Source of the DNA: JAICMB01 sp963795935
Lineage (GTDB): Bacteria; Acidobacteriota; Terriglobia; Bryobacterales; Bryobacteraceae
Direction: 5' to 3'
Length of the DNA stretch: 64,000 nucleotides
Assembly: GCA_963795935.1 (NCBI GenBank)
Contig: CAWCJO010000001.1
Location: forward strand, 69,634-133,633
Positions 19,212 to 28,628 of this stretch are shown one piece after another. The translations under genes were made by a program, and so were the position numbers. The stretch's first letter is position 1. Each line of letters begins with the position of its first letter. The notes under the pieces are model-generated. The model was not told the DNA's origin and made no database searches. It saw nothing but the letters and a program-made list of their open reading frames with translations.

Positions 19212-19628
19212 GCTGGCCTCCTTTCCGGCAGGTTCCAAAGACTTCCGTCCTTTGGTCTCGCCGTACTAGGCGTACTATACACCAAACAGCCCCAATCGGA
19301 ACTGTTATTTTTGCCCGGCGCAACCGGCCTCGGATTTCAAGGGCCACGCTCATACGTTCCGCAAGGTTAACGCGCACGCTTGCTTACGCGCGCGGCTCGG
19401 TCTATGCAACAAACTTACCGAGCCGCGACCGTTTAGGGAGCGGATTCCCGGTTTTTCAACGGAGCGGGTGTTGCCGACTTTTGATACGGGTATTAACTGG
19501 CCAACGAGGCCGCGCCCGGAAGATGAAATTGTTTCCGCATCGGGACGTGGCTACTCGTTGGCATTTCTCTGTTTTTCTCCTGCTCCCCCCTCTGTTTCGC
19601 GCCCCATTTCCGCGCGATAATCGTCACC
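19212..19628. promoter_or_regulatory. Intergenic region between divergent genes
   Basis: About 415 bp separate the divergent PEP-CTERM and SDR genes. A direct repeat CGTACTA occurs at 19262-19268 and 19271-19277, close upstream of the PEP-CTERM gene, where it could overlap that gene's promoter. No coding sequence is supported. Confidence 0.3.
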
Positions 19629-20298
19629 ATGCCGGTGCTTATCACGGGAGCAAGCGGCGGCCTGGGGCCGGCCGTGGTTGACGAGTTTCTCAACGCCGGA
19701 GCCACCGTGTACGGGGTCGCGCGATCGTGGCACAAGGGGAATCCTCATAATTCCACGCGCTTTCATGTCATTGAAGCGGACGTAAACACCGATGAAGGCT
19801 GCGACACCGCCGTCCAAGCGGCCTCGCCGATTGAAGCGCTCATCCACCTGGTGGGCGGCTGGGCGGGAGGAAAACCCGTCGCCGAAACGGACGATGCGAC
19901 GTTCGACCGCATGATCAACCTCAACCTGCGCTCGGCCTTCCGCATGATGCGTGCGGCGCTGCCGGGCATGCAAGCAGCGCGCCAAGGCAGGATCGTAGTC
20001 ATCGGTTCGCGGGCGGCTGTCGAGCCGGTCGCCGCTTCAGCTGCCTACAATGCCTCCAAAGCGGCCCTGGCGTCGCTGGTACGCACGGCGGCGCTTGAGA
20101 ACAAAAATACGGGCGTCACCATCAATCTGGTGTCGCCGGCTGACAATCGACACGCCAGCCAACCGCGTGGCCATGCCGCAAGCCGACCACGGCCGTTGGG
20201 TCAAACCGCAAGCGATCGCGAAATTAATTCTCTGGCTGGCGTCCGGCGCCGCCGCCGACGTCAGCGGCGCCGCCATTCCGATCTACGGCCGCGCGTGA
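19629..20298 (+). CDS. Short-chain dehydrogenase/reductase (one frameshift)
   Basis: An NAD(P)-dependent SDR oxidoreductase of about 222 residues. The nucleotide-binding motif TGASGGLG is at residues 6-13, the strand motif VGGWAGG replaces the usual NNAG, a Ser stands in IVVIGSRAA, and the active-site pair is YNASK. Near 20145 a net +1 shift is needed, after which the frame reads TIDTPANRVAMPQADHGRW, VKPQAIAKLILWLASG and ends GAAIPIYGRA. Substrate unknown. The shift looks like an indel error because the SDR fold is complete on both sides. Confidence 0.8.
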
Positions 20299-20452
20299 TG
20301 GCCCCATCCGTCGAAGAACGCCTACGACCGGCGCCGCGACGCAGCAATCGAACGCGGCGACAGCGCTGAACACCGGCTTCACGCCGTGCATTTCATCGCG
20401 AGCGCACGCGCTGGACCGGCCGGCCCTTGCGGAGCTTCAACCCGCATGCGCC

Positions 20453-21655
20453 TCAAGACATCGTGCGCGAGAACAGCGAAAGCAGGCCGCCCAGCGACGA
20501 GCTCTTTTTCTCCATCTGCTCCTTGCCCGCCAGCCGGTCCACCAGACCGGCGATGCTCTTGCCCAGATTGGTGCTGGAAGGAATCGGTTTACCGTCGATC
20601 AGCGCGCGCTGCACGGCCTCATAGTCGCTCGGCACGACATGGAAGACATCGATGTGCAGCGCCGTCCCGATATTCTCGCGCGTCAGCCCGGCGTGCTTGT
20701 CGTAGCGGTTCACCAGGATGCGAACCTTCGCGCGGTCGGCGTTGTTGGCGTCCAGATAGCTGAGCGAGCGCTGCACCGCCTGCAGCGAGGTCAGCTCGTT
20801 GGTGGCCACCAGCAGCAGTTCATCGCACATTTGCGCCTGGCTGAGGTTCCAATCGCCGTAAACGCTGCCCGCATCCAGGATCACGACATCATATACCGCG
20901 CGGGCGTATTCAATAATGGCGGAGGCGTCCGTCAGTTCGCTGATGCCCGCGATCATGGCCTCCGGCGAAAGCAGCACGTCCACGCCGTGGCGGTTGGTGA
21001 CGACCGATTTCCACAGATCCGCGTCGATCTCGGTGGAACGCTGCAGCACATCCATGAAGCTGTAATTGGATTTCAGCTTGAGCACGAACGACATGGTTCC
21101 GGCCAGAGGATCTAAGTCGGCCAGCAGGACCCGTTTCGGCCCCAGCCGTTTCCAGCGGTAGGCGAGATTACACGCCAAAGTGGTCGCGCCGCAGCCTCCT
21201 TTGGCCGGCATGACACAGTAAACTTTGCCGCGATTGGCGCCCGCTTGCCCCGCCGGCTGCCTCTTCGCGATCTTCTGCAGCACTCCGTCGATCTGATCGC
21301 TGGGGAACGGTTGCACCAGGAATTCCGTGGCGCCTTGCCGCAGGCAACGCAGAATCACATCCGGATCGTTTCCCGACAAGACCGCAATCAGGGGCATGCC
21401 GGGCCTGAGCCGCACTAGATCGGCGATTACCGTCAGAGCGGCGTTGGAATCGGAACTGACGTCCAGAAAACACAGTCCCGCCGCGTGCAGGCGCAAGATG
21501 TCGCCCAATTCGGCGCTATTTGGGTATTGCGCGATGTCATGGCCCGCGAAAGCCGCGAAGGCCGGCGCCAACAGTGGTGTTAATTCCCGCCTTATCTTGG
21601 CGTTAGGACCTATAAAGAGGGCCTTCCAGTTGCCATTGATCTTGATGTCAGTCAC
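20453..21655 (-). CDS. CpaE-like pilus-assembly ATPase
   Basis: A 400-residue protein with an N-terminal receiver-like domain lacking a clear phospho-acceptor (LCFLDVSSDSNAALTVIADL) and a C-terminal MinD/ParA-type ATPase with the deviant Walker A KGGCGATTLACNLAYR, LLADLDPLAGTMSF and VVILDAGSV. CpaE-type proteins help to localise Flp/Tad pili at the cell pole. No other tad/cpa gene is in the window, so it may act elsewhere or in another ParA-like role. It is divergent from the NarL-type regulator at 21836. Confidence 0.8.
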   Translation of the reverse strand: MTDIKINGNWKALFIGPNAKIRRELTPLLAPAFAAFAGHDIAQYPNSAELGDILRLHAAGLCFLDVSSDSNAALTVIADLVRLRPGMPLIAVLSGNDPDVILRCLRQGATEFLVQPFPSDQIDGVLQKIAKRQPAGQAGANRGKVYCVMPAKGGCGATTLACNLAYRWKRLGPKRVLLADLDPLAGTMSFVLKLKSNYSFMDVLQRSTEIDADLWKSVVTNRHGVDVLLSPEAMIAGISELTDASAIIEYARAVYDVVILDAGSVYGDWNLSQAQMCDELLLVATNELTSLQAVQRSLSYLDANNADRAKVRILVNRYDKHAGLTRENIGTALHIDVFHVVPSDYEAVQRALIDGKPIPSSTNLGKSIAGLVDRLAGKEQMEKKSSSLGGLLSLFSRTMS

Positions 21656-21835
21656 GGTTCGCTCTGGACCTGCCTCGTCCCTCGCAAGAACTTCTCACTG
21701 CTTCAGATCGGTAACGCCAAGGATAATATGAGAGCCTTTGACCCCTTCCGCAACTATAAGATCGAATGCCTTCGCCGATAAGGCTCACACCGGGACAAGC
21801 CGCGGGTCAATGCCGGGGGATGCTAAGGAGGTCGA

Positions 21836-22495
21836 ATGGTCGAATATAGAACGGAAGCCAAACAAAAGAAGAGAGTCGCGATCTGCGACACACAGCCGAT
21901 CACCGCCGAGGGCATGCGCGTGCTTCTCGAATCCTGTCAGGATTTCGAGTTTATCGACTGGGCGGAATCGCTCGAAGTCGGCGCCTCCCTGGTCCGGAAC
22001 AGCCGCCCCGACGTGCTGATCGTCGATAAGGCCTTCGGAACCCACGCGGTCCTCGATTGTCTGCACGATTTAAAAGCCTTCGAACCCCCGCCGCTCATCA
22101 TCGTCTGGGGCGTCTCCATGACCGAAGCGGAGGCCCTCCGGTTCCTGCAGGCCGGAGCGAGCGGGATCATCCGCAAGGGCGCGGACCTGCGCACCTTGAT
22201 GTCTTGCGTCAATACCGTCGCGGCGGGCCGCAACTGGATGGAAGACACCGTCTTCCGCGATGCCGCCCGGCACGAGCGCTATCCCCGCTCCGAACTAACC
22301 GCCCGGGAGCGCCAGGTCCTCGAACTGGTGGAGCAGGGATCCAAGAACAAGGAGATCGCCCAGGAACTGGGTATCCGTCCGGGAACGGTGAAAATCCACC
22401 TGAAACACATTTTTGAAAAAACCGGCGTGCGCGGCCGCTATGGCCTGGCGCTCAGCGGCCTGAAGGAAAAAGCCCTAGTCCCGCTGGCCTCCTGA
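21836..22495 (+). CDS. NarL/FixJ-type response regulator
   Basis: A 219-residue response regulator. The receiver domain (residues about 14-130) has DTQPITAEGM near the start and the likely phospho-acceptor Asp in VLIVDKAFG, followed by AGASGIIRKG. A LuxR-type HTH (ELTARERQVLELVEQGSKNK, EIAQELGIRPGTVKIHLKHI) occupies the C-terminus. A strong ribosome site AAGGAGGT precedes the ATG. No cognate histidine kinase is adjacent. It is divergent from the CpaE-like gene, with a 180-bp gap that presumably contains both promoters. Confidence 0.92.
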   Translation: MVEYRTEAKQKKRVAICDTQPITAEGMRVLLESCQDFEFIDWAESLEVGASLVRNSRPDVLIVDKAFGTHAVLDCLHDLKAFEPPPLIIVWGVSMTEAEALRFLQAGASGIIRKGADLRTLMSCVNTVAAGRNWMEDTVFRDAARHERYPRSELTARERQVLELVEQGSKNKEIAQELGIRPGTVKIHLKHIFEKTGVRGRYGLALSGLKEKALVPLAS

Positions 22496-22614
22496 AACGA
22501 ATCGCGCGCCCTGCGAGGCGCCGATCCGAGCGTAGTCCCGAAACTACGGCCGGCCTCGGAGACCGTGCTGGATGTCTCTAAACTCCGCGGCGGAGGTGGT
22601 CTAGCGAACGCGCA

Positions 22615-22816
22615 TCAGGCCTCGATGAACATGCGTTCGATACGTGCGTCCATTTCTTCTTCAATGAACTCCCGCGCGCCCCTGACGCCAATCCCTTTCG
22701 ACAATCCTGCAACAGGCGCCCGGATGGGATTCCGGCCTTTTAGCGATCTACGCGAATCAAGCTTCCTGCTCCTGTTTGAAATAGAATTCTATGGCCTTCA
22801 GATTGCGAAGAGCCAT
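22615..22816 (-). CDS. Small uncharacterised protein (possible, one frameshift)
   Basis: A short minus-strand reading starts MALRNLKAIEFYFKQEQEA and, after a net +1 shift near 22755, continues as LKGRNPIRAPVAGLSKGIGV, RGAREFIEEEMDARIERM and FIEA, giving about 67 residues. The composition (basic start, acidic helical end) looks protein-like, and the frame change is of the same kind as elsewhere in the window. I do not recognise the family. The alternative is a chance open frame. Confidence 0.4.
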
Positions 22817-22847
22817 TCCCGAAGCTCGTTTCGCGCGCAATACGCGA

Positions 22848-23330
22848 TCAGATCGTCAGTTGCGGGGTCAGCATCCACTTCAAAACGCCCCGCGGCGCTG
22901 GTCCCCAGCCGTCGACGTCAATCCGCGCCATTCCCGCCGGAGGAAAGTCCACGCGTAGTTCCGGACTGCCCAGCAGATACGCGGCGTAGGAGCTGAAGAG
23001 CGGCTCGTGTCCCGCCAGAACGACACAACCCTCGTCGCGGCGCCCCCGCAATTCATTCCACAACGCCTCCACGCTCGAATCCGGCGTCAGCGCCGCGCTC
23101 GTCAGCACCTGGCCCTTATAGTCCAGCAGATCCGCCGCGATCTGGGCCGCTTCGATCGCGCGCTTATACGGACTCGATAACACCAGCGAGGGACACGCGC
23201 GCGCCAGCTTCGCCGCCGACACCACGCGCTGTATTTCCTGCCGTCCCTCCGCCGTCAGCGGACGTTCCGCATCGGAGACGCCCGCGACCCCGGGCTCCGC
23301 CGATCCATGGCGCAGAAGATAAACCTCCAT
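22848..23330 (-). CDS. sixA: Phosphohistidine phosphatase SixA-like
   Basis: A 160-residue member of the histidine phosphatase superfamily. The catalytic RHG motif is in YLLRHGSAEPG, a second conserved region is VLSSPYKRAIEAAQIAAD, and the second catalytic His is in VLAGHEPLFSSY. SixA removes phosphate from histidines in phosphorelay or PTS proteins; the target here is unknown. Its start lies head to head with the O-antigen-ligase-like gene. Confidence 0.85.
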   Translation of the reverse strand: MEVYLLRHGSAEPGVAGVSDAERPLTAEGRQEIQRVVSAAKLARACPSLVLSSPYKRAIEAAQIAADLLDYKGQVLTSAALTPDSSVEALWNELRGRRDEGCVVLAGHEPLFSSYAAYLLGSPELRVDFPPAGMARIDVDGWGPAPRGVLKWMLTPQLTI

Positions 23331-23376
23331 TTTGCTAGTCTACAGAATTGACCCGCCCCCCAGATCGCCCGTCCGT

Positions 23377-24609
23377 ATGATTTTGTCGAAGGCTGCGTTC
23401 TATCTCACCTGCGGCTCCGCGGTTTCGATCCTGTTTTCAATCGCCGTTTCCCAAATTCTCTTGCTGCTGGCCCTCGTGGTCCTGCTGTTCTCGGGGGCCC
23501 CCCTACGCTTCCCCCCCATCAAACTCCCGCTCGCCGTCTTCGTCGTTTGGACCTTTCTAGCGCTGTTCCTTTCCGTCGATCCCCGCTCCGGCACGCCCCA
23601 GATCCGCAAGATGATTCTCTTCGCGATCCTTCTTCTCGTTCCCAGCACATTCGGCAGCATCGCCCAGATTCGGGCCGTCGTTCTGGCCTGGAGTTGCATC
23701 GCCGCCGCCTCGGCGCTGCGCAGCTTTTATCAGTTCTGGCTCAAATACGAGCAGTCCCGAGCGCTTCACGGAAATTTCTACGATTACTACGTTTCCCAGC
23801 GCATCACCGGCTTTACCAGTCACTGGATGACATTCGGCGGCGAGGAAATGATCGTCGCGCTGATGCTCCTGGCGCTTCTTCTCTTTGGTCCCGCGGCGCG
23901 CTGGAAGCCGCTCGGGTGGGCCGCCATCGCAATCCTCGGCGCATCCTTGATACTGAGCATGGATCGCAGCGTTTTCCTGCTAGGACTGCCCCTCGGGGCC
24001 TGCTATCTCCTGTGGCTCTGGAAGCGCTGGCTGGTGCTGCTCGCCCCCGCCGCGCTGCTCGCGCTTCTTCTCCTCGCCCCTCTTCGCGAGCGCATCTTCT
24101 CCAGCTTTGAGCCGCATGCCGGCACGGATTCCAACATGCACCGTCTCATCCTGCGCCGCACCGGGTGGCGCATGGTCAAAGCGCACCCGCTCTTCGGACT
24201 TGGCCCCGAACAGCCCCGCGCGCAATTTGAAAATTACATCCCCGCCGATGTCCCGCGCCCGTTGCCTTCCGGCTGGTACGGCCATCTTCATAATATTTAC
24301 CTGCAATATGCCGCCGAACGCGGCATCCCGGCGCTCTTCGCCCTGCTCTGGATGATCGGCAAAATGGGTCTCGATTTCATGCGCGGCCTGCGCCGTCCCG
24401 ATCTCGATCCCGGAGCGCGCTTCGTATTGCATGGCGCCATCGCCGTCATTCTCGCCGTCCTCGCCGAGGGCTTCTTCGAATACAACCTCGGCGACAGCGA
24501 AGTCTTGACGATGTTCCTCAACGTCGTCGCCCTGGCTTATGTTGCCCTCGCAGCGGCCTCCGCGCATGCGCCCGCTCCGCTCTCCGAAGCCGTCAACGCG
24601 GTTCATTAA
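23377..24609 (+). CDS. O-antigen ligase/polymerase-like membrane protein
   Basis: About 410 residues with some ten membrane helices and a large periplasmic loop (residues about 240-320) that contains HPLFGLGPEQPR and WYGHLHNIYLQYAAERGIP, the hallmark of Wzy_C/WaaL-type proteins that transfer or polymerise lipid-linked glycans. The frame is open from 23332, but ATG 23377 (MILSKAAFYL) directly precedes the first helix. It has no close sugar-biosynthesis neighbours apart from the TMTC-like gene at 25.9-27.7 kb. Confidence 0.85.
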   Translation: MILSKAAFYLTCGSAVSILFSIAVSQILLLLALVVLLFSGAPLRFPPIKLPLAVFVVWTFLALFLSVDPRSGTPQIRKMILFAILLLVPSTFGSIAQIRAVVLAWSCIAAASALRSFYQFWLKYEQSRALHGNFYDYYVSQRITGFTSHWMTFGGEEMIVALMLLALLLFGPAARWKPLGWAAIAILGASLILSMDRSVFLLGLPLGACYLLWLWKRWLVLLAPAALLALLLLAPLRERIFSSFEPHAGTDSNMHRLILRRTGWRMVKAHPLFGLGPEQPRAQFENYIPADVPRPLPSGWYGHLHNIYLQYAAERGIPALFALLWMIGKMGLDFMRGLRRPDLDPGARFVLHGAIAVILAVLAEGFFEYNLGDSEVLTMFLNVVALAYVALAAASAHAPAPLSEAVNAVH

Positions 24610-24671
24610 CCCAGCGCCGCGGACCCTGGCCCGCTTTGGCGCCCGGCAAGTTACCTCCCGGGAAGTTGGTA

Positions 24672-25436
24672 CTACCGCGCACACCAGCCTCCATCGATGA
24701 GCACATCCGTGCCGGTGATAAAGGCCGCGGCATCGGAGCAGAGAAAAACCGCAAGCTGGCCGATGTCTTCCACCTTGCCCCAGCGGCCGAGAGGAATGCT
24801 GGCGACGAACTGCGCGTTCTTTTCCGGATCGTTCAGCAAAGGCAGGTTCATTTCCGTGGCAAAAGGCCCCGGGCTGATGGCCACGACGCAAATTCCTTCC
24901 GGCGCCAGTTCCAGCGCCAGGGCGCGCGTAAATCCAAGCAGCCCGGCCTTACTCGCCGAATAGGCGGCTCGCCCGGGGAGGGAAACGTGGCTCATGATGG
25001 ACGTCATATTGACGATGCGCCCGTAGCCCTGGCCTTTCATGTGCGGAACAAAACTGCGGCACATCAGGAATGCGCTGGTGAGATTGGTCGCGATGACGGT
25101 GTTCCATTCGTCGAGAGTAAACTCGGGAACGTTTTTCCTGATATTCATTCCCGCGTTGTTCACCAGAATGTGGACCGGCCCAAAACGTTCGAGGACATCC
25201 CGCTCGAGCTGGGCGACCTGCTCGGCGCTGGTGACGTCGGCTCGATAAAGCTCGGCCTCGCCTCCGGCAGTGCGGGCTTCGTCGCGCACCGCTTCGAGGC
25301 TCGCGACGTCGCGGCCGGCCAGCGCCACGCGGGCGCCCGCCGCCGCCAAAGCCAGCGCCATCGCCTTGCCGAGTCCGCGGCTTGCGCCGGTGACCAGCGC
25401 CACGCGCCCTCGCGGATTCGCGCCGGAGATCGTCAC
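24672..25436 (-). CDS. FabG-like short-chain dehydrogenase/reductase
   Basis: About 254 residues with full SDR signatures: TGASRGLGKAMALAL, NNAGMNIRKNVPEF, active-site Ser in VNMTSIMSHVSL, YSASKAGLLG and a C-terminal GTDVLIDGGW. These proteins reduce keto groups with NAD(P)H; exact substrate unknown (gluconate 5-dehydrogenase-like or 3-oxoacyl-ACP reductase-like). The open frame extends to 25529, but GTG 25436 is chosen because its GTGA overlaps the rpiB stop, which makes it the third gene of a coupled operon. Confidence 0.88.
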   Translation of the reverse strand: MTISGANPRGRVALVTGASRGLGKAMALALAAAGARVALAGRDVASLEAVRDEARTAGGEAELYRADVTSAEQVAQLERDVLERFGPVHILVNNAGMNIRKNVPEFTLDEWNTVIATNLTSAFLMCRSFVPHMKGQGYGRIVNMTSIMSHVSLPGRAAYSASKAGLLGFTRALALELAPEGICVVAISPGPFATEMNLPLLNDPEKNAQFVASIPLGRWGKVEDIGQLAVFLCSDAAAFITGTDVLIDGGWCAR

Positions 25437-25891
25437 CGCGCTTCCGCCTTCCGCTCCATGGCGGCAATCTTGGCGACGCGTCGCAGATGGCGTTCCTCGC
25501 GCGTGAACGCGGCCCGCAGAAATGCGCACATGAGCTCTCTCGCCAGCTCTACGGCCACGATGCGCGAGCCGAGTACCAGGACATTCATATCGTCATGCTC
25601 CACTCCTTGATGCGCCGAATAGGTATCGTGGCACAGGCCGGCGCGGATTCCGGGGATCTTGTTGGCGGCTACGGAGGCCCCTACGCCGCTGCCGCAGAGC
25701 AGCACCCCGCGCTCGGCGCGGCCCGTCAGAATCGCGGCGCCGACAGCCGCCGCAAAATCGGGATAATCGTCCGGCAGGCCGGCGTCGAAATCTCCGACAT
25801 CGATGACTTCATGACCAAGCTCCGCCGCCGCCGGCATAAGTTGGCGCTTTAAGTCGAAGCCGGCGTGGTCCGAACCGAACGCGATGCGCAC
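25433..25891 (-). CDS. rpiB: Ribose-5-phosphate isomerase B
   Basis: A 152-residue RpiB/LacAB-family isomerase interconverting ribose 5-phosphate and ribulose 5-phosphate in the pentose phosphate pathway. It shows IAFGSDHAGFDLK at the N-terminus, the catalytic Cys in VLLCGSGVGASVAANK (residue about 67) and HDDMNVLVLGSRIVAVELA. It starts at GTG 25891, directly after the stop of the TMTC-like gene (TAAGTG), and overlaps the SDR gene by 4 nt. Confidence 0.95.
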   Translation of the reverse strand: MRIAFGSDHAGFDLKRQLMPAAAELGHEVIDVGDFDAGLPDDYPDFAAAVGAAILTGRAERGVLLCGSGVGASVAANKIPGIRAGLCHDTYSAHQGVEHDDMNVLVLGSRIVAVELARELMCAFLRAAFTREERHLRRVAKIAAMERKAEAR

Positions 25892-27664
25892 TTATTTCGC
25901 TCCTTGTCCGCGCAATATGGTTTCCATTTTCTCCGCTCCGGCGCGGGCCTCGACGGAGCCGGGATCGTTGTCCAATTCCGCCTGGTATTCCTTCAGAGCG
26001 CCGTTCACGTCGCCCTTTTCCGCGAGCACATCCGCCAATGCTAAATGGTACGCTTTAAAACCACGCGGAACGCGAAGCAGCGCGATGGCCCGCCGTATCT
26101 CCCTTTCGGCGTCGCCGAGCCGCGACTGCTTGTCGAGAACCCTTCCGAGCAGAAGATGCGGCTTGGGATCGGAGGGGCTCACCGCGATTGCGCGGTTGAA
26201 ATAGCCGGCGGCATCGTCCAGCATATCGAGGTTGAAATAGCAGATGCCGAGCGCGAACAAAGTCTCTTCGGAACGCGGATCGGCCTGCAGCACCCGTAGA
26301 AAATAAGGAATGGCGTCGATGTCGCGTTGCGCGAGCATCAGTTCGACTCCGAGGTTATGCATCGCTACTTCGTTGCCCGGGGCGATGGCGACGCCGCGCT
26401 CGTTTAAGGCAAGTCCGTCGCGCCAGAAGCTGCCTTCATAGGCGGTGCCGGCTCCGTAAGCGGCGGCCAAACAGACGGCAAGCGCAAGCGCCGCCGGCGC
26501 CGCGCGGTCCGACCGGAGGCGATCCAGCGCCATCGCAATCAGAATGCTGAACGCAACGGAGGGGAGATAGAGATAACGGTCGTGGACGAGTTCGGTGCTG
26601 TTGAAGAAAAGCAGCGCGAAAGCCGGCAAAAGCGTCACAAAGATCCACAGGGCCAGCCATTCGAGCAACGGCGACCGCCTCACGCAAATCCACATCGCGG
26701 CGGCAAGAATTGCAAGCGCCAGACAGGCCAGCGCGGCGCGCAGCGAGTTTTGGAAGCTCGCGACACTAAGGTTATAAAAGACGCTGAGGCCGATCGGGAC
26801 AACTAAGTGCTTAACGTAAAATAGTGCGCTGGCCGGTAGCGCCAGAAGCAATTGCCGGACGGAATAGGGATTATGCCGCTCGGCGAGAGTTTGTATGGCC
26901 GCGAGGCGCATGCCGGCGTACAGCAAGATCACGGCCAAAAACGGCAGCGCCGCCCACGCGGCCCGCCGCAAACGGCGCAATAGCGGCCGCGGCTGCGAAT
27001 CGACCCACTCGTAGGCAAAGACAAGCGCCACAATCACGACTCCGCTTTCGTGAGCCAAGTCCGACAGCAGCGAGGCGGCGAGGGCAACCGCCATCCACGC
27101 CGCCTGCCCCGTCTCGCGCGCCTTGAAATAGGCGAGCAGCGCGGCCAGCAGCAGGCTTGCCGAGAGAGGTTCGGTGGCGCCCGAGAGCCAATCGACGGCT
27201 TCGACGTGAATCGGATTGAGCCCAAAGAGAAGCGATGCGATGCCGCTGGTCCATTGGCGGCGAGTAAGGCGTAGCGCGAGAAAATAGACCAGGGCGGTTG
27301 CAAGCAGATGGAGAGCAAGCGCCGAAGCGTGCCACGCGGCGGCATTCAATCCGAACAGGGCGTAATTCAGCATGAGCCACAGCGTGAATATCGGCCGGTA
27401 ATAGATTGCGATGGCGGTCTTTTGAGCCCAAAGGTGGCCGGCAAAAGCGCGCGGCAAATAATGCCAGCTTTGGATCAGGGGGTTGTTCTCGATCTGATTG
27501 TGATCGTCGTAGACAAAGCCATAGTGCAGGGATGGAAGATAGACGGCGGCGGTGATGGTGAGAGCCGCAAGTAGCCACAACCATTCCGGCGGCCGAATTG
27601 GCCCGGCGCGGGCGTCCGTCGGCGTCAACGGTTCCGGTGGCTTCGCGATAGCGGACAAGCTCAC
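25892..27664 (-). CDS. TMTC-like membrane glycosyltransferase with TPR repeats
   Basis: A 590-residue protein. The N-terminal 420 residues form about 11 membrane helices with features of the GT-C/TMTC class: YGFVYDDHNQIENNP (the first-loop acidic pair DD), YYRPIFTLWLMLNYALFG, NPIHVEAVDWLSGATE and DRYLYLPSVAF. The C-terminal 150 residues contain about four TPR units (AMHNLGVELMLAQRD, TLFALGICYFNLDMLDDAAG). In eukaryotes TMTCs are O-mannosyltransferases. A bacterial protein glycosylation role is an inference. First gene of the operon with rpiB and SDR. Confidence 0.8.
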   Translation of the reverse strand: MSLSAIAKPPEPLTPTDARAGPIRPPEWLWLLAALTITAAVYLPSLHYGFVYDDHNQIENNPLIQSWHYLPRAFAGHLWAQKTAIAIYYRPIFTLWLMLNYALFGLNAAAWHASALALHLLATALVYFLALRLTRRQWTSGIASLLFGLNPIHVEAVDWLSGATEPLSASLLLAALLAYFKARETGQAAWMAVALAASLLSDLAHESGVVIVALVFAYEWVDSQPRPLLRRLRRAAWAALPFLAVILLYAGMRLAAIQTLAERHNPYSVRQLLLALPASALFYVKHLVVPIGLSVFYNLSVASFQNSLRAALACLALAILAAAMWICVRRSPLLEWLALWIFVTLLPAFALLFFNSTELVHDRYLYLPSVAFSILIAMALDRLRSDRAAPAALALAVCLAAAYGAGTAYEGSFWRDGLALNERGVAIAPGNEVAMHNLGVELMLAQRDIDAIPYFLRVLQADPRSEETLFALGICYFNLDMLDDAAGYFNRAIAVSPSDPKPHLLLGRVLDKQSRLGDAEREIRRAIALLRVPRGFKAYHLALADVLAEKGDVNGALKEYQAELDNDPGSVEARAGAEKMETILRGQGAK

Positions 27665-27897
27665 ATTCTACAGGTCTTGGGAAGGGCCCGGGGGCGGCAT
27701 TTTAACCGACCCCTTTTGCCATCCTCGCCTCCCAGCGCCCGCTCCCAGAATTTTTTGCTGGCCCGCTGCGGCAATTTCACGATTTAATGCTAAGTAGCCG
27801 AGGCAACCTTCAGCCTCGCAGTAAGATCGCAGTGGCCTGTAAGTTGCATCACTCGGTTCTGGCGCGCGAGCGCTATTGATGTAACAGGAGGTAAACG

Positions 27898-28593
27898 TGA
27901 AAGCGGTTCTCATCGCAACAGCCGACGACCATTCTTTGTTCCGGATTGGTGTTGGCGCAAAACAACGCCATGCAATCGGGAAAAAACAACGGGGAGAGGT
28001 GGACTGGTCTGCTCGTGGCGGCGGGCTGCAACGCTGGCGAAACAATCCAGCAAAATCTCGCGCAAACCCCGGCCGACCGCGCGAGCAATATGACAATGCC
28101 GCGGCGAACCACAACGGACCGGGAAACAAACACCACGTATGAGCAGCGGGTCGACCAGGCAGACCGCAACACCGTATCGAGCTCGGCCGCGAATACGAAC
28201 GATAAGATGGATAAGACCACAGCCGATTATGGAGCGGAGGACGTAAAGAAATATTCCGGGTGGAGCGACTGGAGAAACGCCAACACAAATACGACCTCGA
28301 ATAACACGGCAGGGCGGCAGACCGCTGGAGAGCCGTCGATGTCGGGTTGGGAAGCCGCGCAGAATGTTGCCCGCCAGTTGCCCGCTAGCTGCCGGATCGG
28401 CGCTTCCACGTCTGCGTTCGCGCTGCGGCTGAAGGACGGCCGCGTCGCGACGTTCGACGATGCCGGCAATGCGAAAATTCAGCAGAAATTGCAATCGCGC
28501 GGAAATCAGACGGATGAAATGAAGATCTACCGCGTCATTGTCAACGGCAACATGCGGGGTGGAACGATAACTCTGAACTCAATTCAGATGTGA
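27898..28593 (+). CDS. Secreted protein of unknown function
   Basis: About 231 residues from GTG 27898, preceded by the ribosome site AGGAGG. It has a signal peptide (TTILCSGLVLAQ), an Asn/Thr-rich low-complexity middle (YSGWSDWRNANTNTTSNNTA), and a compact C-terminal domain of about 75 residues (NVARQLPASCRIGASTSAFA, FALRLKDGRVATFDDAGN, then KIQQKLQSRG and MRGGTITLNSIQM). I do not recognise the domain. It may be periplasmic or cell-surface. It stands alone between two minus-strand genes. Confidence 0.7.
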
Positions 28594-28628
28594 GCGCCCG
28601 CCTGCGTGAGCGGCCGCCGTACGGTCGC

